From: Alphaproteobacteria bacterium
GTDB lineage: Bacteria > Pseudomonadota > Alphaproteobacteria > Micropepsales > Micropepsaceae
Length of the DNA: 64,000 bases
Assembly: GCA_025924715.1 (NCBI GenBank)
Contig: JAICHV010000012.1
Coordinates: 22,067-86,066, forward strand
Direction: 5' to 3'
Each line of letters starts with the position of its first letter. Within the stretch, counting starts at the first letter, position 1. The notes beneath the pieces were generated by a model. The model was given only the letters and a program-made list of their open reading frames with translations. It was not told where the DNA came from and did not search any database. This document shows, one piece after another, positions 58,823-64,000 of this stretch. Both the position numbers and the translations under genes were made by a program.

Positions 58823-59230
58823 ATGCGAAAGTTGATTCTGGCCACCGCCGTCCTGGCGCCTTTGTCGTCAGCCGCCGCCGCGCCGTTTCTGGTCGGCACC
58901 TGGTATGGCGAGGGCCAGCCCAATGACAAGCATGAGATGTGGGTGGCGCGGATGTCGCCCGACGGCGCCTTCCATGCCCAGTTCCGCATCTGTCTCAAAG
59001 GCAAGGCGTTGGATCAGTTCAACGCCGGCAATTGGAGCTTGGCCGGCAATGTCGAAACCATTGTCATCGCCAGCGTCAACGGCACGCCGGCGCTGCGCAC
59101 CGACACCTATAAAATCCTGTCGCATGATGCCAAGTCGCAGACGTATCGCTATTTGCCCACCGGCTTCGTCTATACCTCGCACCGGGTGGCGGACAATTTC
59201 GAACTGCCGAGTTGCGAGACGATCAGCTGA
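58823..59230 (+). CDS. Exported small beta-rich protein
   Basis: Protein of 135 residues with a signal peptide (RKLILATAVLAPLSSAAA) and a beta-rich body (LVGTWYGEGQPND, YRYLPTGFVYTSHRVAD) that recalls small lipocalin-like proteins (the GTWYG start). Two Cys (FRICLKGK and LPSCETIS) could form a disulfide. No named family. It starts 10 bases after the TPR gene, so both are probably expressed together. Confidence 0.75.
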   Translation: MRKLILATAVLAPLSSAAAAPFLVGTWYGEGQPNDKHEMWVARMSPDGAFHAQFRICLKGKALDQFNAGNWSLAGNVETIVIASVNGTPALRTDTYKILSHDAKSQTYRYLPTGFVYTSHRVADNFELPSCETIS

Positions 59231-59240
59231 AACATCCGAT

Positions 59241-59274
59241 GCATTACCGGCGCTTGCTGATAAATCGGTAATGC
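59241..59274. repeat. 9-bp inverted repeat between exported-protein genes
   Basis: GCATTACCG (59241-59249) and CGGTAATGC (59266-59274) are perfect inverted copies with a 16-base spacer, in the 112-base gap between two small secreted-protein genes. No T-run follows, so an operator or mRNA hairpin is more likely than a terminator. Confidence 0.45.
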
Positions 59275-59342
59275 CCCCAGCTTTACACTTTCCGGGGGCA
59301 GAATTAGCCTCTGAGAGGGCAGTGGCTGACAACGGGGGCTTT

Positions 59343-59867
59343 ATGCGCAAGTTTGCTTTTCTCTGGGCTCTCGGCCTCTTCGCAATTATCGCCGCACCGG
59401 CCGGCGCCAGGTTGTGGAAACCCACGCCCGCGGAACTCGCATCGGATTACACCCAGATTTTTCACAGCAGGGGCGACGCGCGAGTGTCGATTCAGTGGAT
59501 CCCGGGGGCCGTAGGAACCGGCGTCCTGCGGCAGCTCTTGGATGAATATGTCGTCATCAGCATAACCCATATCATGCACCCCGGCGGGTCGCCCGAATGG
59601 CTGGATGTCGATGGGGTCCAGGTCACCGATGCGAGCGGCCAGCCTCTGAAGGAAATAGCGCCCGATGCTATTGACCCCTTTCTTGTCCGTTTCATTTCAG
59701 CCATTCAAGGGACCCTGCGCCAAGGCACCCAAGGCAGAGGCAAAATGAAATTTCTGGTGTTTGAACCTGGCCCGGTCCAGGCCTGTGCCAAAGGTGGCCT
59801 GGTGGTGATCTATGAAGGGGAGCATTACACCTTCGATACGCCGATCCCGGGCTGCCCCGCGCCCTAG
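59343..59867 (+). CDS. Exported hypothetical protein
   Basis: Protein of 174 residues with a signal peptide (MRKFAFLWALGLFAIIAAP, then AGARLWKPTPAELASDYTQI). The body has alternating strands and helices with a conserved-looking HIMHPGGSPEWLDVDGVQ and a Pro-rich end. No motif recognised. It is the third small exported-protein gene in a row on this strand, after a 112-base gap with an inverted repeat. It converges with pyk. Confidence 0.72.
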   Translation: MRKFAFLWALGLFAIIAAPAGARLWKPTPAELASDYTQIFHSRGDARVSIQWIPGAVGTGVLRQLLDEYVVISITHIMHPGGSPEWLDVDGVQVTDASGQPLKEIAPDAIDPFLVRFISAIQGTLRQGTQGRGKMKFLVFEPGPVQACAKGGLVVIYEGEHYTFDTPIPGCPAP

Positions 59868-59876
59868 CGTGCCACG

Positions 59877-61298
59877 CTACCGCGTGCCCACCATCGCCAC
59901 CCGCAGCATATTGGTCGTGCCCGTGACGCCCAGCGGGACCCCGCCGGTGACCACGACCCGTTCGCCGACCGCGGCGAAGCCTTCGGCCTGCGCAAAATCC
60001 ACCGCCCGGTCGACCATCTGATCCAGATTGTCGATTTCTTCCGCCACCAGGCAATGCAGTCCCCAGACCAGCGATAGCCGCCGCGCGGTTTCGAGCGAGG
60101 GGGTGAGGGCGATGATCGGCGCCTCCGCCCGTTCGCGCGCGGCCCGAAGCGCGGTGGTGCCGGTCTTGGTCCAGCAGATGATGGCGCGGGCGTGCAGGGT
60201 CTGGGTCACCTCATGCACCGCGGCCATGATCGCATCGGGCGTGGTGGCTTCGGGCGGTGTGCGCTGGGCATCCATGACGGCGCGATAGGAATTCTCCGAT
60301 TCCACAGCGCTGGCGATGCGGTCCATCATCTGCACCGCCTCGATCGGATGGGAGCCGGAGGCGGATTCCGCCGACAGCATCACCGCATCGGCGCCTTCAT
60401 AGACAGCATTGGCGACGTCGGAGACTTCGGCGCGGGTGGGGACCGGCGCCTGGATCATGGATTCCAGCATCTGCGTCGCCACCACCACCGGCTTGCCGGC
60501 TTTGCGGGCGGCCCGGATGATCTGTTTTTGCAGGCCCGGCACCGCTTCCAGCGGCATCTCGACGCCCAGATCGCCGCGCGCCACCATCAAGGCGTCCGCC
60601 AACTCCAAAATCCGGTCCAGGCTGGTCAGCGCCTTGGGCTTTTCGATTTTCGCCAAGACGCCGGCGCGTCCCGCCACGATTTTTTTCAATTCGGCCACAT
60701 CTTCGGGCCGCTGCACAAAGCTGAGCGCGATCCAATCGACCCCGGCATGCAAAGCCGCATCCAGGTCGCTGCGGTCCTTGGGCGTCATCGCCGACATCGG
60801 CAACAGTGTGTCGGGCATGTTCACGCCTTTGCGGTTCTTGATTTCGCCGCCGACTTCGACCACCGCTTCGGCAAAATTATCGGCCTTTCGCAGTAGCCGC
60901 AGGCGAATCTTGCCGTCGTCGATCAGCAAGGCGTGTTTCTGCTTGATCGCCTGGAAGATTTCCGGATGCGGAATCGCAATCTCGTCCTCCTTCTCGCTGC
61001 TGTCGCCGAGCACCAGGCGGATTTTTTCGCCTTCCTTGAGTACGCGCGAGCCGCCGGGCAGCGTGCCCAGGCGGATTTTGGGACCCTGCAAATCCGCCAG
61101 GATGCCGATCGGCCGCTGCACCGACGACGACAGCGCCCGCAGCCCCTTCACCATCTGCGCCAGCATGGCATGGTCGGTATGACTCATATTGATGCGGAAG
61201 ATGTCCGCGCCGGCTTCGAACAGGGCCCGCATCATCTGCGGGTTGTTGGAAGCGGGGCCCAGGGTGGCGAGGATCTTGGTTTTGCGGTGACGGCGCAT
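59877..61298 (-). CDS. pyk: Pyruvate kinase
   Basis: Glycolytic enzyme of 473 residues converting phosphoenolpyruvate and ADP to pyruvate and ATP. Motifs: TKILATLGPASNNPQMM, FRINMSHTDHAML, IGILADLQGPKIRLG, LAKIEKPKALTSLDRIL with the catalytic Lys, MVARGDLGVEMPLE, TQMLESMIQAPVPTRAEVSD. Length is standard. ATG at 61298 (MRRHRKTKIL). The DUF1036 gene ends 8 bases upstream on the same strand; the pair is a common alphaproteobacterial arrangement, and gapR lies nearby on the other strand. Confidence 0.96.
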   Translation of the reverse strand: MRRHRKTKILATLGPASNNPQMMRALFEAGADIFRINMSHTDHAMLAQMVKGLRALSSSVQRPIGILADLQGPKIRLGTLPGGSRVLKEGEKIRLVLGDSSEKEDEIAIPHPEIFQAIKQKHALLIDDGKIRLRLLRKADNFAEAVVEVGGEIKNRKGVNMPDTLLPMSAMTPKDRSDLDAALHAGVDWIALSFVQRPEDVAELKKIVAGRAGVLAKIEKPKALTSLDRILELADALMVARGDLGVEMPLEAVPGLQKQIIRAARKAGKPVVVATQMLESMIQAPVPTRAEVSDVANAVYEGADAVMLSAESASGSHPIEAVQMMDRIASAVESENSYRAVMDAQRTPPEATTPDAIMAAVHEVTQTLHARAIICWTKTGTTALRAARERAEAPIIALTPSLETARRLSLVWGLHCLVAEEIDNLDQMVDRAVDFAQAEGFAAVGERVVVTGGVPLGVTGTTNMLRVAMVGTR

Positions 61299-61305
61299 CG
61301 GGTCC

Positions 61306-61707
61306 TTAATTGGAAAGCGTTTGCGTCCAGTCAGGAGACTGTCCGGTGTCGATCTCGATAAAGCCGCGGCGGTCGAAACCGCGGTTCTTGCAATCCGCCC
61401 GTCCCACCGCCAGAAATTTGGCGTCGGGGACGACGCAGAAATGCGTCTTGCCTTCCCAAGTGCCGGCGGCATTGTCGGTGGCATAGAGATAATAATACCG
61501 CGCCACCAGCGTTCCGGTCAGAAGCACGGCGCAGCTTTTGGGCGGCACCTTCCACCAGCCTTGGCTGCTCCAATTGGTGCCGTCGAAACGCCCCAACGCC
61601 ACCCGGGCGGGCAGAAGGGTTTTGTTGCAGACATTTAAGGAGGCATGCGCCGCTCCGGCCGGGAGAGCCAAGACCATCGTGGCGGCAAAAAGCGGCATGC
61701 GACGCAT
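61306..61707 (-). CDS. DUF1036 exported protein
   Basis: Protein of 133 residues with a signal peptide (RRMPLFAATMVLALPAGAAHA) and a beta-rich DUF1036 body containing SLNVCNKTLLPARVALG, SQGWWKVPPKSCAVLL, YYYLYATDNAAGTWEGKTHF and CVV and RADCKNRGF Cys residues that could pair. Function unknown. In Alphaproteobacteria it is usually upstream of pyk, as here, with a gap of 8 bases. Confidence 0.9.
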   Translation of the reverse strand: MRRMPLFAATMVLALPAGAAHASLNVCNKTLLPARVALGRFDGTNWSSQGWWKVPPKSCAVLLTGTLVARYYYLYATDNAAGTWEGKTHFCVVPDAKFLAVGRADCKNRGFDRRGFIEIDTGQSPDWTQTLSN

Positions 61708-61781
61708 AGTGCCGGTTTGGCGCGAAGCGGCAGTCCTGTCAACATTTGCGCACCCGGCGGTCCTGCGTTTATGACGGGGCC

Positions 61782-62510
61782 ATGACCGAAATCGGCTTTG
61801 TACGCATCGCCGCCACGAGCCAGACCCGGCTGTTGTTCCTCTGCGACCACGCCGCCAATCATGTGCCGCAAGCCTATGACGGACTTGGCTTGCCGCCGCG
61901 CCTATTTGCCACTCATATTGCCTATGACATCGGCGCCGCGGCGGTGACGCGCGCCTTGGCCGAGGCTTATGGCGCGGCGGCGGTGCTGGGGCGCTGGTCG
62001 CGGCTGCTGATCGATCTCAACCGCGGCGCCGACGATCCCACTTTGGTGATGAAGCTGTCCGACGGCAGCATCATCCCGGGGAACCGCAATGTCGACGCCG
62101 CCGAATTGGCGCGGCGGATCGCGCTCCATCACACGCCCTATCATGACGCGATCACGAGAGAGATCGACCGGCTGGGCGATGCGGTGCTGGTTTCCCTGCA
62201 CAGCTTCACGCCGACCTGGAAAGGCCAGCCCCGGCCCTGGGAGGTCGGGGTGCTATGGGATCGCGATGGACGGCTGGCCAAACCCTTGATGGCGCGGCTG
62301 GAACAAGCCGGCTTCCGCGTCGGCGACAATGAGCCTTATCATGGCGCGCTGGAGAATGACTGCCTCAATCGCCACGGCACCAGGCGCGGCTTGCCCCATG
62401 TGCTGATCGAAATGCGGCAGGATTTGATCGCGGATGATGCGATGGCGCGCGTTTTCGCCATGCGGCTGAAGCCGGTGCTGGATGCGGCGCTGAGAGATAT
62501 GGAGAGCTAG
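61782..62510 (+). CDS. N-formylglutamate amidohydrolase
   Basis: Hydrolase of 242 residues of the family that splits N-formylglutamate in histidine breakdown. Motifs: LFLCDHAANHVPQAYDGLG, ATHIAYDIGAAAVTRAL, LLIDLNRGADDPTLV, VSLHSFTPTWKGQPRPW, and GLPHVLIEMRQDLI. No hut genes are near, and this gene is often next to pyk in Alphaproteobacteria, so a different physiological role is possible. ATG at 61782; its stop codon abuts the next start (TAGATG). Confidence 0.9.
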   Translation: MTEIGFVRIAATSQTRLLFLCDHAANHVPQAYDGLGLPPRLFATHIAYDIGAAAVTRALAEAYGAAAVLGRWSRLLIDLNRGADDPTLVMKLSDGSIIPGNRNVDAAELARRIALHHTPYHDAITREIDRLGDAVLVSLHSFTPTWKGQPRPWEVGVLWDRDGRLAKPLMARLEQAGFRVGDNEPYHGALENDCLNRHGTRRGLPHVLIEMRQDLIADDAMARVFAMRLKPVLDAALRDMES

Positions 62511-62810
62511 ATGGACGAGAAAACCACGACCGAATTGGAAGCCGCCACGTTTCGCCGCCTGGTGGCACATCTGCGCGCGCGCAAGGATGTGCAGAATATC
62601 GATCTGATGATCGCCGGCGGCTTCTGCCGCAATTGCCTGGGCGATTGGTACCGCGAGGCGGCGGCGGAAAAAGGCATTAGCTTGGACAAGGACGAAGCCC
62701 GCGGCTTGGTCTATGGCATGCCGCCCGGCGAGTGGAAGGACAAATACCAGAAAAAAGCCACGCCCGAACAATTGGCGGCATTCGAGGCTTCGCAAAAAAC
62801 AGGGCACTAA
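62511..62810 (+). CDS. DUF1244 protein
   Basis: Protein of 99 residues with the conserved core HLRARKDVQNIDLMIAGGF, CRNCLGDWYREAAAEKG and EARGLVYGMPPGEWKDKYQ. The CxxC suggests a possible metal or redox site. DUF1244 function is unknown. Starts directly at the stop codon of the amidohydrolase gene, so both are translationally linked. Confidence 0.9.
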   Translation: MDEKTTTELEAATFRRLVAHLRARKDVQNIDLMIAGGFCRNCLGDWYREAAAEKGISLDKDEARGLVYGMPPGEWKDKYQKKATPEQLAAFEASQKTGH

Positions 62811-62877
62811 AAGCGTTGCGCCGCCGGGGCTGAGTGGCTAGGGTCCGCCGCTTTCAAAAATCTGGCAAAGGTTCGTC

Positions 62878-63120
62878 ATGGCCAAATCCGGCTTCGCCAA
62901 AGAACATCTCCGCTCCTTCGTCGATCGCATCGAGCGGCTGGAGGAAGAACGCTCGGCGCTGACCGCCGATATCCGCGAAGTCTATTCCGAAGCCAAGGGC
63001 ACGGGCTTCGACACCAAGATCATGCGCCAGGTGGTACGGATGCGGAAATTGGACAAGGCCGATTTCCAGGAACAGGAAGCGATTCTGGATTTGTATCTGA
63101 ACGCGCTGGGAATGCGCTGA
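62878..63120 (+). CDS. gapR: GapR-family nucleoid protein (DUF2312)
   Basis: Protein of 80 residues of the GapR family, which binds AT-rich, overtwisted DNA ahead of replication and transcription forks and aids cell-cycle progress in Caulobacter. The family core is RIERLEEERSALTADIREVY, SEAKGTGFDTKIMRQVVRMR, and QEQEAILDLYLNALG. Start ATG at 62878. GapR is restricted to Alphaproteobacteria, which supports the taxonomic call. Confidence 0.94.
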   Translation: MAKSGFAKEHLRSFVDRIERLEEERSALTADIREVYSEAKGTGFDTKIMRQVVRMRKLDKADFQEQEAILDLYLNALGMR

Positions 63121-63134
63121 ACCCAGCGCGAGGA

Positions 63135-63213
63135 TTTTTGCGACCTGAGCAGGAGCGTCGCGCGGAGCGTACGGACGTACGTGAGCACGCGCGACGAACT
63201 CAGGGCGCAAAAA
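63135..63213. repeat. Large imperfect palindrome (79 bp)
   Basis: The gap after gapR holds a nearly self-complementary element: TTTTTGCG-A-CCTGAG (63135-63149) pairs with CTCAGG-G-CGCAAAAA (63199-63213), CGTCGCGCG (63156-63164) with CGCGCGACG (63188-63196), and GTACG (63169-63173) with CGTAC (63176-63180). The T-run is at the start, not the end, so it is not a usual terminator on either strand. It resembles a REP-like or mobile palindromic element. Confidence 0.7.
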
Positions 63214-63223
63214 GACCGCGCGT

Positions 63224-64000
63224 CTAACTGGCTTTGCGGATGGCGTCTTCCAGCTCGGACGGCGTATCTGTTTCCATGCCGCCGGCGCCGGGCTCCAGGC
63301 CGAATTCCTTGAGCTTGCGATATAGCGTGGAGCGGCCGATGCCCAGGCGCCGCGCCACTTCCGACATATGGCCATCATAGCGGCTGATCGCCATGCGGAT
63401 GATCTCCGATTCCAGATCCTCGAATTTGCGGATCTGCCCGGCCGCATCGGTGACGCTCAAGGCAAAGGGCGAGCCGGCGGGAAGCGCCGGGCTGCTGTTG
63501 CCGCCTGTGGCCACCGGCGCGGCGGTCTGCCGGGCGGGCGGTTCCACCCCCATGGCAGCCGCGATCTGGGGGAAGTCGCAAGCGTCGAGCAGCGTGCCGT
63601 CGCACAGCACCACGGCGCGGAAAATCGTGTTCTCCAACTGACGTACGTTGCCAGGCCAGGAGAAACGCTGCAGCAACTCGCTGGCCTGCGGTGTCAGTCC
63701 CGACACCGGCTTGTTTTCCTCTGCCGCGAAACGGGCGGTGAAATAGCGCGCCAGCGGGGCGATATCGACGGGCCGGTCGCGCAGCGAGGGCACCAGGATG
63801 GGGAAAACATTCAGCCGATAGAACAGATCTTCCCGGAACGTGCCTTCGCGCGACATCACCGCCAGGTCGCGATTGGTGGCCGAGATGATGCGCACATCCA
63901 CTTTGACCGGGCGCTTGGAGCCGACCGGATCGACTTCGCCTTCCTGCAAGGCGCGCAGCAATTTGACCTGCATGTCCAGGCGCAATTCGCCGATCTCGTC
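63224..64000 (-). CDS. Sigma54-dependent transcriptional activator, N-terminal part outside window
   Basis: C-terminal 258 residues of an NtrC-type activator. The AAA+ core has DEIGELRLDMQVKLLRALQE at the window edge, then VRIISATNRDLAVMSREGTF, REDLFYRLNVFPILVPSLR, FSWPGNVRQLENTIFRAV; the C-terminal Fis-type helix-turn-helix is DGHMSEVARRLGIGRSTLYR. The Walker A, GAFTGA loop and any N-terminal receiver lie beyond base 64000, so partners and target cannot be judged. The frame is complete at its stop codon. Confidence 0.93.
   Translation of the reverse strand, partial: DEIGELRLDMQVKLLRALQEGEVDPVGSKRPVKVDVRIISATNRDLAVMSREGTFREDLFYRLNVFPILVPSLRDRPVDIAPLARYFTARFAAEENKPVSGLTPQASELLQRFSWPGNVRQLENTIFRAVVLCDGTLLDACDFPQIAAAMGVEPPARQTAAPVATGGNSSPALPAGSPFALSVTDAAGQIRKFEDLESEIIRMAISRYDGHMSEVARRLGIGRSTLYRKLKEFGLEPGAGGMETDTPSELEDAIRKAS

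Noticed and set aside
1..64000. tRNA or rRNA genes, CRISPR arrays, transposases, phage genes
   Set aside because: No cloverleaf-like segments, regular spacer repeats, or transposase/integrase motifs were seen.

Overview
The window looks like chromosomal DNA of a GC-rich, free-living alphaproteobacterium. The best markers are a GapR (DUF2312) gene, the neighbour block pyk/DUF1036/N-formylglutamate amidohydrolase/DUF1244/gapR, a perfect CtrA-type TTAA-N7-TTAACC site, a bactofilin, and TonB-dependent receptors beside a PQQ dehydrogenase. A Rhizomicrobium-like or Caulobacter-like lineage would fit, but genus cannot be fixed from the sequence alone. I saw no rRNA, tRNA, CRISPR array, insertion sequence or prophage. 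No gene-free stretch exceeds 300 bases. Layout: (1) 1-6.7 kb: the 3' part of a large TonB-dependent receptor closed by a strong terminator, a periplasmic PQQ dehydrogenase, and a phospholipase D/cardiolipin-synthase-like enzyme. (2) 6.8-23.5 kb: a dense signalling island with six histidine kinases (two with a degenerate ATP-binding domain), three stand-alone receivers (one a pseudo-receiver), a receiver-Hpt protein, an alpha-oxoamine synthase (PLP enzyme), a PilZ-methyltransferase fusion, and OmpW and FadL outer-membrane channels for hydrophobic molecules. No DNA-binding response regulator is encoded here. The set reads as synthesis, membrane passage, sensing and phosphorelay of a lipid-like signal, and is the best candidate for an undescribed system in the window. 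(3) 23.5-34 kb: a PmtA-like lipid methyltransferase, then a nucleic-acid maintenance district: topoisomerase IB, AlkB, ATP-dependent DNA ligase, AAG glycosylase, NUDIX, ExoIII, a cysteine-less UdgX, a SprT-like metalloprotease, CinA amidohydrolase, hemerythrin, two Lys-rich DUF6496 proteins and several small hypothetical genes. (4) 34-44.9 kb: membrane transporters (MarC, CPA1 antiporter), then envelope polysaccharide genes (GalE, UDP-glucuronate epimerase, SIS isomerase, WbaP-type sugar-phosphate transferase), a PPP phosphatase, an FAH-family hydrolase, a bactofilin, an outer-membrane protein and cytochrome b561. (5) 44.9-52.3 kb: a ClC exchanger and a tightly overlapped operon GntR-MFS-RutA-like monooxygenase-isochorismatase, followed by a second TonB receptor; this reads as an uptake and ring-opening route for a nitrogen heterocycle. 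(6) 52.3-58.3 kb: a receiver, an MltB-type lytic transglycosylase, rpmJ with a clear sigma70 promoter, and the glycolate oxidase operon glcDEF. (7) 58.3-64 kb: small exported proteins, the pyk-DUF1036 pair divergent from NFGA-DUF1244-gapR, a large imperfect palindrome, and the C-terminal part of a sigma54-dependent activator cut by the window end. Within the signalling island, three kinases share one multi-pass sensor domain with a GG-x2-SPFL-x-W signature, and intact kinases sit next to degenerate ones. FadL and OmpW are the usual route for hydrophobic ligands across the outer membrane, while the two enzymes could build an amino-acid/acyl-derived ketone and a methylated lipid. These links are inferred from gene order and family knowledge and are not shown directly.
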